Assembly: GCF_001742305.1 (NCBI RefSeq)
Contig: NZ_MJAT01000001.1
Coordinates: 1-64,000 of the forward strand
Direction of reading: 5' to 3'
DNA: 64,000 bases
Source of the DNA: Desulfuribacillus stibiiarsenatis
GTDB taxonomy: Bacteria > Bacillota > Bacilli > Desulfuribacillales > Desulfuribacillaceae
Under the pieces are notes generated by a model. That model made no database searches. It was not told the DNA's origin and saw nothing but the letters and a program-made list of their open reading frames with translations. Every line of letters begins with the position of its first letter. Within the stretch, counting starts at the first letter, position 1. Made by a program: the position numbers and the translations under genes. Shown one piece after another: positions 8,345 through 18,300 of the stretch.

Positions 8345-10394
8345 GTAAGTCCACTTCCACTTCCGCTAATTCCAAACGGTTCTTTCTGCGTTTATACCAG
8401 ATAAAGCCAACGGTAGCAAGGATAATGATTGCTGTTGCGATATATACATATGTCATTTTATTTGTTTGTTGTGGCATCCCTTGATTCGGATCAAAAGGAA
8501 TCTCCCCGCCCATATAAGGGTCTTGGAACTCGGTTATGTTGACTGTGAACTCATTTTCAATCACGTGGAACTGGTCAATCGCATCGTAGAACTCAAAAAT
8601 TACTTTCCCTGTTAATGGTCCGGGTTTCGTAGGTGTGAGTGTGGCGTCATAGTAATTATTCTTGCCAGCATCCATATTTCCGACATAGTAGCTGCGGTCC
8701 CGCGTATCGAAGTCGCCTTCTAATCGAATAATCAAGTTGCGAATATTGGCACGCCCTGCATTATAATACTCCGTGGAAATAGGAATCGGATTGCCAATCA
8801 TCGCTTCTGGTGGAAGTTCAATTTGTCCCGCCATTAAACGCACTTCTTGCATGACAGGGATCCCGATAACTTCTTTTGTCGAGTGTTGTTTCCCTTCTGC
8901 GTCTTCATATTGAATATCTAAATGCAGATTATGTGTTTTGAAGGCAGCATCAATTGCTGGTTTGAGGGTTAGTGTGCGCTCCGCTCTCGATTGTGCGTCG
9001 ATGGCTTGGATATAAAATGTATTACTTGAGTTGACAGGTGAGAATACATCGCCATCAGCACTTACGTTTACGGTAATGTTACGGATACTTCCGCTGTTAT
9101 GTGTGTTCAATAAAGAAATAGATAATGCAAAATCTTTTCCTGCTTGCGTATATTCTGTATCAAGAGCATAGTTCTCAAGGATTAGCTTGGGTGTCATTTT
9201 ATTTTTTGGCTTGTCATCTTCATTATTTTCGATAAGGACTCCAGCAAATTGCGAGAAAGACTGGGTCGTTTTTGAGCTTCCAGTACCTGTTTCATATTCA
9301 ACAGTGAATTGAATTGGATAATTCTTGGTTTCGACGCCGTCCTTCGCAAACATCGCGAAATTGATATTGCGCGTTTCGTTTGTTTTTAAAGTAGTAAAGG
9401 ACTGAACAGGCATCGATTTCGGCAGGATCTCGCTGCCACCATTGACAGTAACTTTGACATTGCGAGCTTCCTCGGCACTTGTATTACGCAAACGAAAAGA
9501 AACATTGAAGTCCTGATTGACAGGTAAAGCGTTTTTCGGGAATGTAATACCCTCTAGAACAACTTGAGCGTTGGTTTGATTGGAATCTTTCTTGTTGATT
9601 ACAGGAATAAAGATTATGTGCTGATTACTATAGCTTACGTCAAATGGGTCCTTATAGGATATCGTCACGTCTAGGGTGTATACACCTGTTTCAAGCTTAG
9701 AATCAACGGTCACATCGAATTCAGCGCTGTCGTTATATAGTCCGATGGGCAGTTGGCTTATTTTCTTCGTATCGCGATTTACACCTGTTAGATAAAAGGT
9801 GCTAGGCGAAAAGCCGCTTAGACGAACTTCAATATCCTTCGCTAGGGATTTCGAGTTGTTATGTAAGTCGATGATAACCTTTCCGGTGTCACCTGCAGTT
9901 AACGCATCGTTAGAGATTATGGTTTTGTGTAGATTTACTTTTGGTTCCTCATTGTCATTTTCAATTTTCACGAAAATTGTTTCGGATGTTTGATACAGTG
10001 TTCCAGTCAGAGACTGATATTCTAAACGCAATGCTAGAGGATAGACTTTAGCCTTTGATGAAGAAGGAACCTTATAATATAGAACAATTTCGTCACTAAG
10101 GCTTGCGTGTATCATTGAAACACGGACCCGTGGCGCAAGATACTCGATTTCAAAAGGGTATACATCTGGATTCGTATTGACATCAACCCAGGCATGGATG
10201 TTAATAGCATCTTGACCACCTGCGTTACGGAGGGGGATTGCCAGACGCGCTTCTGTTCCTGCTTTAAACACAGGCATTTTATAGTTGTTGCTTACCTGGA
10301 GGTTAGGTGGCTCCCAATTTGCAAACGTAGTAAATGGCAAAAGTATAGAAATGGAAAGAGTAAAGATCAGTGCTATAGATAATGTGCGTTTCAT
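8337..10394 (-). CDS. Large exported CARDB/NEW3-like protein coupled to the ABC transporter
   Basis: A 685-residue protein with a clear signal peptide (MKRTLSIALIFTLSISILL), about five tandem beta-sandwich domains of COG1361/NEW3 type, a C-terminal transmembrane helix (about residues 647-668) and a basic tail. The start has AAGGAGG 6 nt upstream. Its gene lies between those of the ATPase and the permease and overlaps the permease by 8 nt. It is therefore probably an extracytoplasmic partner of the transporter rather than an independent surface protein. Domains around 30-150 and 395-620 are closely similar to the paralogue at 5045-6787; the segment at about 281-400 is absent there. Substrate or signal is unknown. 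Confidence 0.78.
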   Translation of the reverse strand: MKRTLSIALIFTLSISILLPFTTFANWEPPNLQVSNNYKMPVFKAGTEARLAIPLRNAGGQDAINIHAWVDVNTNPDVYPFEIEYLAPRVRVSMIHASLSDEIVLYYKVPSSSKAKVYPLALRLEYQSLTGTLYQTSETIFVKIENDNEEPKVNLHKTIISNDALTAGDTGKVIIDLHNNSKSLAKDIEVRLSGFSPSTFYLTGVNRDTKKISQLPIGLYNDSAEFDVTVDSKLETGVYTLDVTISYKDPFDVSYSNQHIIFIPVINKKDSNQTNAQVVLEGITFPKNALPVNQDFNVSFRLRNTSAEEARNVKVTVNGGSEILPKSMPVQSFTTLKTNETRNINFAMFAKDGVETKNYPIQFTVEYETGTGSSKTTQSFSQFAGVLIENNEDDKPKNKMTPKLILENYALDTEYTQAGKDFALSISLLNTHNSGSIRNITVNVSADGDVFSPVNSSNTFYIQAIDAQSRAERTLTLKPAIDAAFKTHNLHLDIQYEDAEGKQHSTKEVIGIPVMQEVRLMAGQIELPPEAMIGNPIPISTEYYNAGRANIRNLIIRLEGDFDTRDRSYYVGNMDAGKNNYYDATLTPTKPGPLTGKVIFEFYDAIDQFHVIENEFTVNITEFQDPYMGGEIPFDPNQGMPQQTNKMTYVYIATAIIILATVGFIWYKRRKNRLELAEVEVDLHA

Positions 10395-10475
10395 GTAGAT
10401 CCTCCTTATATAATAGCTTTGTTCTAATGTCGTTCGTTATAGTGTATTACATGAAAACTCAATGAAATGTGTCAG

Positions 10476-11186
10476 CTAAACAATCTCTCGCTGCTGATAT
10501 TCTTCACTCACGATATTGCCGTCAGCAATGCGAATAATTCGATTTGCATAGGTCGCAATATGCTGGTCATGGGTGACAATCATTAGGGTTTGCCCATTTT
10601 CGTTAGCGATTCGCAGCATCAATTGTATGACGTCCTCAGTAGTCTTGGAATCAAGATTTCCCGTCGGTTCGTCAGCAAAGATAATTGGAGGTTTGCTTAC
10701 AAAGGCCCGTGCAATACCGACGCGCTGCTGCTGGCCACCACTCATTTGTGAGGGTTTATGGAGAATATACTTTTCCAGTCCTACTGCCTTGAGCATTTCT
10801 GCAGCCTTCTCCTCGCGGATCTTCTTCGGCACGTCACGGAATGTCAGGGGCAGGCTAACGTTTTCTAGCGCAGTAAGGGTAGGAAGTAAGTTATACGACT
10901 GAAAAATAAAGCCTACATAATTTTGCCGGAATCTCGCAAGCTGCCGTTCGTTTAAGGAATCAATACGAATTCCGTTCACTTCTATTAGACCCTTTGTCGG
11001 CTTTTCAAGTCCTGCCATTAAGTTCAGTAGTGTCGATTTACCGGATCCGGATGTACCTAATAAACAACAGATTTCTCCAGTCTTTACACTTACGGAAATA
11101 TCGTCAATGGCAACAACCCGTTCTTTACCTATGCGATATACTTTGCGGACATTTTGCAGGTGCACGGAGTGTGTGATTTGTTTCAT
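10476..11186 (-). CDS. MacB/LolD-type ABC transporter ATP-binding protein
   Basis: A 236-residue nucleotide-binding subunit. Visible motifs are Walker A GTSGSGKST (about residues 44-52), the Q-loop FIFQSYN, the signature MSGGQQQRVGIARAF (about 148-162), Walker B PIIFADEP and the switch histidine in MIVTHD. I start at the ATG at 11186, preceded by AGAGGTGA; in-frame codons further upstream have no binding site and give an untypical N-terminus. It is first in a three-gene operon with the exported protein and the MacB-like permease and should power that complex at the inner face of the membrane. Confidence 0.92.
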   Translation of the reverse strand: MKQITHSVHLQNVRKVYRIGKERVVAIDDISVSVKTGEICCLLGTSGSGKSTLLNLMAGLEKPTKGLIEVNGIRIDSLNERQLARFRQNYVGFIFQSYNLLPTLTALENVSLPLTFRDVPKKIREEKAAEMLKAVGLEKYILHKPSQMSGGQQQRVGIARAFVSKPPIIFADEPTGNLDSKTTEDVIQLMLRIANENGQTLMIVTHDQHIATYANRIIRIADGNIVSEEYQQREIV

Positions 11187-11454
11187 TGGATTCACCTCTA
11201 ATCTAGTTAAATATTCCATCTGAAAACAGATACATATATGACGAGAATACTTGGATAAAGTTTCAAGAAAAATGGAAATTTCGTATGAGTAAGCAAATTT
11301 TTGGTAAAGTTGATATACTATAAAGAAACATTGAGATAAGTAACGTTCAATAATTAAACATAATTCAGAAAAATAACAATAAATATTGAGAATGGAAAAA
11401 AACATTGAAAATGAAAAAACATTAAAATGAAAAATTTCGTTAAAGGAGTAACAC

Positions 11455-11826
11455 GTGATGGATGACGCTAATTCTTTTGAAAAAGTTATTATTGTAGAAG
11501 GTAAGAACGACAAGGAAAAAATCCTCCAAGTATTAAAGGAGCCTGTGCAAATTATTTGCACCTATGGCACGCTTGGCGAAGAGAAGATGGACGAACTGGT
11601 TCTGCGCTTTGAACACGATGATGTATATGTCCTAGTGGACGCCGATGAATCTGGGAACAAAATCCGTCAATATATAAAAAGAACACTACCAAATGCTAAG
11701 CACATATATACAAGGAAAATGTATGGACAGGTTTCAAGCACACCCCTTGAATATCTTACTAAGATTCTTGATAATGCGCATTTTGAAGTCAATGAGTTTC
11801 AAGAGTTTCAAGAGTTTCAAGAATGA
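11455..11826 (+). CDS. Small Toprim-domain protein (YusF-like)
   Basis: A stand-alone Toprim domain of 123 residues, half the size of most Toprim enzymes. The catalytic-type glutamate is in IIVEGKND (residues about 9-16) and the DxD in VLVDADESG (about 60-68). These residues bind Mg2+ in DnaG primases, topoisomerases, OLD nucleases and RNase M5. B. subtilis has a comparable uncharacterised protein, YusF. GTG at 11455 and ATG at 11458 are both possible; AAGGAG is 6 nt before the GTG. The C-terminus is an EFQ tripeptide repeated three times, coded by a 9-bp tandem repeat. It stands alone, divergent from the ABC operon. Function is unknown. Confidence 0.8.
   Translation: MMDDANSFEKVIIVEGKNDKEKILQVLKEPVQIICTYGTLGEEKMDELVLRFEHDDVYVLVDADESGNKIRQYIKRTLPNAKHIYTRKMYGQVSSTPLEYLTKILDNAHFEVNEFQEFQEFQE
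11794..11820 (+). repeat. 9-bp tandem repeat at the 3' end of the Toprim gene
   Basis: GAGTTTCAA occurs three times head to tail, in frame, giving EFQEFQEFQ, and is followed by GAATGA containing the stop. The unit length is a multiple of three, so copy-number change would alter tail length without a frameshift. Confidence 0.9.
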
Positions 11827-12070
11827 TAGCATAAACATATAGCATTTATTATATATAGCATTTTTAATAACGTAATGGGTGCTTGTAGATAGATTTCAAT
11901 ATTTGTAAAGTAGTGTGATGTGATTGAAAAATTGTAGGAGGAATTAAACTGCGGGAGTCGAAATAGGAATTAAGATAACGCCATTGAGTTAAGTGAGCTA
12001 TGTTCAGATGGGAACGTTTCGCGAACGATTAATATGTAGAGAAGCAGAAAAAACCAGGAGGAGAAAAAAG

Positions 12071-13846
12071 ATGCAAGAATACAATCACTGGCTACAGCAA
12101 GAGGACTTAGATGTAGAGTTAAAACAGGAACTATTAAGCATTGAAGGCAATGAATCGGAAATTATGGAACGTTTTCATGGCAATATTCAATTTGGCACGG
12201 GTGGTCTTCGGGGTGTTCTTGGCGCAGGTATTAGTCGGATGAATATATATACAGTTCGCAGAGCAACGCAAGGTCTAGCCCAGGCTATTAATAATGAATT
12301 ACAGAACAACCCTTCAGTGGTAATCGCGTACGACTGCCGACATAAGTCGAGATTGTTTGCAGAAGAAGCTGCAAAAGTTCTTGCTGCCAATGGAATTAAG
12401 GCCTATGTCTTTGATGAATTACAACCAACACCAATTTTATCGTTTGCTGTTCGACATTTACAAGCTACCGCAGGGATTGTTGTGACTGCAAGCCATAATC
12501 CTCCAGAATATAATGGTTTCAAGGCGTATTGGTCGGACGGGGCGCAGGTAGCGTCTGAACGAGCAGACATGATTATGGCAGAGATCAATCAAGTAGAGGA
12601 TATATTCGATATACCTTTGATGACAATAGAAGCAGCGGAAGAAGCTGGACGGTTACGTTGGCTTACAATTGATGGCGAGGTTATGGAGGCATATTATAGT
12701 AAGGTAAAAGGTATTGTTCTGCAACCAGACCTCATCACTGAGCATGGCGAAGATTTGCGAATCATCTTCACACCTCTACACGGAACGACGAACAAGCCAA
12801 TTCGCAAGGTTCTTCGTGATATCGGCTTTCCGAATGTGACGGTTGTAAAGGAACAAGAGCTGCCAGACCCTAACTTCTCAACGGTTGCTTTTCCAAATCC
12901 AGAAGAGGCAGCAGCCTTTGCATTGGCGCTAGAGTACGCCAAGCAAGATGACGCTGACATCATCATTGGAACGGACCCTGATGGCGACCGAGTAGGAATT
13001 CTGGCGAAGAATCTTGAAGGTGAATTTGTCGTTCTAACAGGCAACCAAACGGGTGCTATTCTGTTGGACTATATCCTTAGTCAGCGAAAGGCACAGGGGA
13101 ACTTGCCAACAAACGGTGTTTTAATTAAAACTATTGTAACTTCTGAATTAGGGCGCGTGATTGCGAGTCATTACGGAATTGAAACGGATGATACACTTAC
13201 TGGCTTTAAATTCATTGGCGAGCGGATTGAAGAGTATACCAAGACTGGCGAGAAAGAGTTCTTATTCGGCTATGAAGAAAGTTATGGGTACTTAATTCAA
13301 GATTTCGCCCGGGATAAGGATGGGATGCAAGCAGCGGTAATGGCTGCGGAGGTTGCTGCGTATTATAAATCAATTGGCAAGACTTTGTATCAGGCAATGG
13401 AAGAGATTTATCAGAAGTATGGATATTTCAAAGAAGGACTTGAAACGATATCGCTCAAAGGTTTAGAAGGGCAGCAGCAAATCGTAAATATGATGACTAA
13501 GCTAAGGGAGCAACCTCTAAGAATCGTGGCAGACCTTGCTGTCGCAGAAGTAGATGATTATGAGCTTTCTGAGAAGCAGGTATTTATGGGTCTTCCGGAA
13601 AAGAAATTCACGGACGAAGACCTTCTAGATCAAAATAAGGCACTCGGAGTCACGAAGTATCGTCTACATTTGCCTAAGTCCAATGTGATCCGCTACACAT
13701 TAGAAGACGGTTCTTGGTTCTGCGTTCGCCCGTCAGGGACAGAACCAAAAATTAAATTCTATTTTGCAGTAAATGCAGAAACTAGCGAACAAGCAGACGG
13801 AAAGTTACTAGAATTAAAAGAAGATGTCATGGGATTTTTCCGATAG
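12071..13846 (+). CDS. pgcA: Phosphoglucomutase / phosphomannomutase (alpha-D-phosphohexomutase)
   Basis: A 591-residue enzyme interconverting glucose-1-phosphate and glucose-6-phosphate, the entry to UDP-glucose and dTDP-glucose synthesis. All family landmarks are present: the substrate loop FGTGGLRGVLGAG, the phosphoserine loop TASHNPPEYNGF (Ser141), the metal loop TDPDGDR (Asp302/304/306), the sugar loop GYEESYGYL and the phosphate-binding RPSGTEPKIKFYF near the C-terminus. ATG at 12071 is chosen because AGGAGGAG lies just before it; an in-frame ATG 26 codons upstream has no comparable site. It is monocistronic, ending in a terminator hairpin. It could feed the sugar nucleotide genes at the right of the window. 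Confidence 0.93.
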   Translation: MQEYNHWLQQEDLDVELKQELLSIEGNESEIMERFHGNIQFGTGGLRGVLGAGISRMNIYTVRRATQGLAQAINNELQNNPSVVIAYDCRHKSRLFAEEAAKVLAANGIKAYVFDELQPTPILSFAVRHLQATAGIVVTASHNPPEYNGFKAYWSDGAQVASERADMIMAEINQVEDIFDIPLMTIEAAEEAGRLRWLTIDGEVMEAYYSKVKGIVLQPDLITEHGEDLRIIFTPLHGTTNKPIRKVLRDIGFPNVTVVKEQELPDPNFSTVAFPNPEEAAAFALALEYAKQDDADIIIGTDPDGDRVGILAKNLEGEFVVLTGNQTGAILLDYILSQRKAQGNLPTNGVLIKTIVTSELGRVIASHYGIETDDTLTGFKFIGERIEEYTKTGEKEFLFGYEESYGYLIQDFARDKDGMQAAVMAAEVAAYYKSIGKTLYQAMEEIYQKYGYFKEGLETISLKGLEGQQQIVNMMTKLREQPLRIVADLAVAEVDDYELSEKQVFMGLPEKKFTDEDLLDQNKALGVTKYRLHLPKSNVIRYTLEDGSWFCVRPSGTEPKIKFYFAVNAETSEQADGKLLELKEDVMGFFR

Positions 13847-13928
13847 AATATCTATGATTTCATGTGATTCGTGTAATTCATCTGTAGTTCAATAGAAAAT
13901 ATCATATCAGAAAAGACAAATCAAATTT

Positions 13929-13965
13929 AAAGCGGATCTGTAAAATCACACAGTTCCGCTTTTTT
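13929..13965 (+). terminator. Intrinsic terminator of the phosphoglucomutase gene
   Basis: AAAGCGGA ... TCCGCTTT with inner CTGT/ACAG pairing, followed by a T6 tract. Confidence 0.85.
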
Positions 13966-14026
13966 GTTTACATTATCAGAATTCTTTTGTTTATAATTAT
14001 TTAATATTTTGTTAAGCAAATTGTCT

Positions 14027-14055
14027 TTGACTTCCGACTGGCCGGTCAGTAAAAT
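14027..14055 (+). promoter_or_regulatory. Sigma-A promoter with TetR-type operator in the spacer
   Basis: TTGACT (14027-14032), a 17-nt spacer and TAAAAT (14050-14055). The spacer contains GACTGGCCGGTC, a near-perfect palindrome of GAC-N-GGCC-N-GTC form, flanked by matching half-site bases. A repressor bound here would block RNA polymerase directly. The only TetR-family gene of the region is the last gene of the operon that this promoter reads, so autoregulation is the natural inference. Confidence 0.75.
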
Positions 14056-14125
14056 TAAGAAGTATTCCAGAAGATAACAATACATACAATCAAAAGGAAA
14101 TGTTTAATGGAGGGGAAGATAATCT

Positions 14126-15376
14126 ATGAATAAAGTAATACGTACGGTTGTGTTAGGATTTGCTATATTAGCGCTAGTAGCTACAGTTGGCTGTAATCCT
14201 AAGACGGAAGAGGTTACTGCCGAGCCTGAGGAGCGTATCGTTCCTATAACGGTAGCGGAAGTGAAAACAGGCATATTAAACGATTCCTTAGGTTATTTAG
14301 GAGAATTAGAGACTTATAGAGAAGTGAAAATCATGCCGAAAACACCTGGGAAAGTTACGCAGGTGTTCGTAAAGGTTGGCGACGAGGTCAAGCAAGGGCA
14401 ACGGTTACTGACCCTTGACACGACGGATACATTAAACCAGATGAAGCAACAAGAATCACAGATTACTTCTATAGAAGCGCAAATTCGACAGGCACAAGCG
14501 AACATGAAAACACAGCAAAGTAACGCCAATGTTCGTGTTACTAGCGCGAAAGTTGCCTATGAAGACGCGAAGAAAAACCTCGAAAGAACAGAAGCTCTTT
14601 ACGAGGGCGGAGCAGTACCATTACAGCAATTAGACACTGCAAAGCTACAATATACCAATGCGAAGAATAATGTAGAGTCTGCAGAAAAAGATGCTAAACT
14701 AGCAGAAGGTCAAGAAGCTATTGATGTTGTAAAAGCATCTCTTGAGCAAGCAAAGGTAAACTACGAAATTACAAAATCACAATTAGATAACATGACGGTC
14801 ACAGCCTCAATTGCTGGTACGGTATCTGATGTTGCAGTTGATCTCGGGGAAATCGCTTCTCAGCAAATGGCTGCTGTTACGATTATTAATGTAAATCCAA
14901 TTCTAGTAAAAATTCCCGTCCCAGAAAGTTCGATTAGCCAGGTAAAGGTGGGCGATAAGTTGCCTGTTTTCATTTCGGCAGTTGGCGAAACCCTTGAAGG
15001 GACTGTTTCGCAAATCGCATTAGCAGCGGATCGTCAGTCTAAGGCGTTTCCTGTAGAATTACGATTAGACAATAAGGACCGTAAGTTACGTGCAGGGATG
15101 ATGGCCCGCGTCGAATTTAGCACACGCAAAACAACACCAGTTCCAGTTGTGCCGAATGATTCTGTGATGAACGACGGGAAACAAGCAAAGGTATTCGTAG
15201 TCAATGGGGAGCGTGTCATTCTTCGTGAAGTTACTCTTGGAAGGTCTTCAGCGAAAATGACAGAAATTCTTGAAGGATTAGAAGAAAAGGAACAAGTAGT
15301 AGTAGGTGGAAAGAGTCTATTAAACGACAATGCAAAAGTGAAAGTAACGGAAGTGGTGGAAATCAATGAAAATTAG
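14126..15376 (+). CDS. RND efflux membrane-fusion (adaptor) lipoprotein
   Basis: A 416-residue HlyD/AcrA-family adaptor. A signal sequence ending in ATVGC (Cys23) suggests lipid anchoring, though the lipobox is imperfect. The split lipoyl-like domain is visible in VTQVFVKVGDEVKQGQRLL and later in TVTASIAGTVSDVAVDLGE, with an alpha-helical coiled-coil hairpin between them (about residues 100-215). The beta-barrel and membrane-proximal parts follow. In Gram-positives such adaptors support RND pumps without an outer-membrane channel. The gene is preceded by GGAGGGGA and overlaps the pump gene by 11 nt, so the two are translationally coupled. It is under the operator promoter at 14027-14055. Confidence 0.9.
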   Translation: MNKVIRTVVLGFAILALVATVGCNPKTEEVTAEPEERIVPITVAEVKTGILNDSLGYLGELETYREVKIMPKTPGKVTQVFVKVGDEVKQGQRLLTLDTTDTLNQMKQQESQITSIEAQIRQAQANMKTQQSNANVRVTSAKVAYEDAKKNLERTEALYEGGAVPLQQLDTAKLQYTNAKNNVESAEKDAKLAEGQEAIDVVKASLEQAKVNYEITKSQLDNMTVTASIAGTVSDVAVDLGEIASQQMAAVTIINVNPILVKIPVPESSISQVKVGDKLPVFISAVGETLEGTVSQIALAADRQSKAFPVELRLDNKDRKLRAGMMARVEFSTRKTTPVPVVPNDSVMNDGKQAKVFVVNGERVILREVTLGRSSAKMTEILEGLEEKEQVVVGGKSLLNDNAKVKVTEVVEINEN

Positions 15377-18300
15377 TCATTTTTCTGTCAACCGTCCCGT
15401 TGCTATTACGATGCTGGTCATTACCATATTAATCCTCGGGATGGTTTCGTTTACTAAATTAAACGTGGATTTATATCCAGAACTGGTATTTCCAATTGCG
15501 ATTGTAGCGACGAGTTATGACGGGGCTGCCCCGCAGGAAGTGGAAACGCTAATTTCTAGGCCACTAGAGGGTGTTCTAGGAACAGTTGAAAACGTCAAAC
15601 AGATTCAATCCGTCTCGCGAGCCGGGGCGTCCCAGGTAATCATCGAGTTTAACTGGGGCACCAATATGGATTTTGCCACGCTGACAATGCGTGAGAAAAT
15701 CGATATGATTAAAAATGCTTTGCCAGACGGTGCAGGCGATCCATTAGTTATTAAAATCGACCCGGCAGCGATGTCGATTCTAACCCTCGGAATCAGTGGT
15801 GGAGCAGATATCGTAGAATTGAAGAATCTTACAGACGACACCATTATTCCAAGGCTTGAGCGTGTGGCAGGGGTAGCTTCTGTCGGTGCGACTGGTGGGA
15901 AGAAGCAAGAAATCCACGTCGTTGTAGACTCGAATCTATTAAATGGATATGGATTAACTTTATCCCAAGTAACACAAACGCTGATGGCAGAAAACAGTGC
16001 GATGCCTGGCGGAGATTTAGAAAAAGGTCTAAAGGAAATGTATATCCGCTTAGACAATGAATATAAGTCGATTGATGAAATAGCAGAGGTGAATTTTCAG
16101 CTTCCATCCGGTGGGACAGTGAAACTGAAAGACTTCGCAACGATTCAAGACAGCTTCCGTGAGACGAAACAAATCACGCGATTGAACGGCGTTCCAAGTA
16201 TTGAGATTAATGTCTATAAGCAGACCGATGGTAACACGGTGAAGGTTGCCAATCAGGTTTCCAAAGCACTAGAAGAGCTGAAGAAAAGCGGGGCATTGCC
16301 AGATAATGTAGCGATTACCCCAATCTTTGACCAGTCTGTGTTTATCAAGCAATCGATTGAATCTGTTGTAAAAAATATGATTTTCGGTGGTGTCTTTGCA
16401 TTAATTATTCTGTATCTATTTATGCGTAGTTTACGAAGTACGCTAGTCATAGGACTTGCGATGCCATTTGCGGTGATTGCAACGTTTACAATGTTATATT
16501 TTTCAGGCCAAACCTTAAATATGATGACTTTAGGTGGTCTCGCCCTTGGGATTGGTATGATGGTAGATAGTTCCATCGTTGTACTCGAAAATATCTTCCG
16601 TCATCGTCAAATGGGTAAAAACCTTATTCAAGCGGCGAAAGATGGTGCCAGTGAAGTTGGCTTGGCGGTATTAGCAGGTTCATTTACCACAATTGGAGTA
16701 TTCCTGCCAATCGTTTTCGTAGATGGGATGGCTGCACAGTTCTTCCGTCCATTAGGATTAACGGTTTCGATTTCAATTTTTGCAGCTTTAATTGTGTCAT
16801 TGACGTTGGTGCCGATGCTTGCATCCCGCTTATTACGCGTGGATTTACATGATGAAAAGCCGAAGTCGCGCAATCCTTTTAAGAACCAACCAATCACCCG
16901 AGGCTTCGGACGAATGATTGATGGGCTGACGGTCAAATATAGCGGCTTGTTACGTTGGTCTGTTGGCCATCGCAAGACAGTACTTTTTATCACGACTTTA
17001 TTATTTATCGGCGCGGCTATGCTGGTGCCGTTCGTCGGTGCCGAATTTATGCCTGCGATGGACACCGGGGAGTTATCTGCTAGCGTTACGTTACCAAAAG
17101 GCACGCTGGTTGAAGAGACGGAACGTGTGACAAGTAGGGTAGAGGAGTTAATCTACCAAATCCCTGAAGTCGACATTGTACTTACTAGTATCGGTTCCGG
17201 AGGCGGTATGGATTTCAGTGGTGCTACGGTTACAGAGCGTGGAAGAGTCACCGTCAAGCTAGTACCATTAGCCCAAAGGGAGCGTAGTACAGCGGAAGTT
17301 GTTGAAGATTTACGCCAGAAGGTGAACACGATTGAACACCCTGATGCTGTTATCGAAGTGTCAGAAATGGATAACTCGGGTGGTCCACCAACGGCTCCTT
17401 TGGAAATCCGTATTCAAGGAAATAACTTTGAGGTATTGAATGATTTAGCGGGCATCATTGCAGAAGAAGTAAAGCTAGTAGAAGGTACGCGTGATGTCAA
17501 GAACTCTTTGGAGGAAGGTCGTCCAGAGCTACTGGTAAAACTTGATCGCGAGCGTTTAGCTCGTTATGGAATTTCCACGACTCAAATCATGAGTACGGTA
17601 CGTACTGCGTTCCAAGGGCAAGTATCGACTCAGCTGAAAACTGGGGAGGACGAAATTGATGTGCGCGTCATCCTGCCAGAGGAGCAACGTCGCAATGTCA
17701 AAGACTTAGAGCAGCTTGTCGTTCGTTCGCAATCTGGAGCGCAAGTAGCGCTTCATGATTTAGTAAGCTTCAATGAACAAACAGGTCCGTCCCAGATTTC
17801 CCGTCGCGCCCAAGTGCGTGAGGTGACGATTACGAGTAATATTTATGGTCGTGATTTAGGTAGTATTGTGGAAGATATTCGCGTGCGTGTGGATAACCTT
17901 GCAATTCCAGAGGGATACTTCGTGGAATATGGCGGCCAAAGTCAAGATATGGCAGAGGCATTTGGAAGCTTATTGATTGCTTTAGTCCTTGCCATTGTGC
18001 TTGTATATATCATTATGGCGGCGCAGTTTGAGGCATTTACGTATCCGTTTATCATTATGTTCTCGGTGCCAGTGACCTTTATCGGGGTCGTTGTCGGACT
18101 GTTCGTAACAGGTCGGACACTGAGCGTCACATCCTTTATCGGGTTGATTATGCTCGCGGGTATTGTTGTTAACAATGCCATTGTATTGGTGGACTACATT
18201 AACCGCTTACGTGCTGAAGGAATGGAACGTGACGAAGCAATTATTGCAGCAGGTCCAGTCCGTCTACGCCCAATCCTAATGACAACACTCACAACGGTGT

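Noticed and set aside
10476-11561. ABC ATPase extended by about 125 N-terminal residues
   Set aside because: The extension is hydrophobic, AT-rich translated intergenic sequence overlapping the Toprim gene; the ATG at 11186 has a good ribosome site and gives the normal family length.
15605-17104. Long minus-strand reading frames opposite the RND pump
   Set aside because: No ribosome sites, no recognisable domains, and they lie fully opposite a strongly conserved gene; they are composition shadows.
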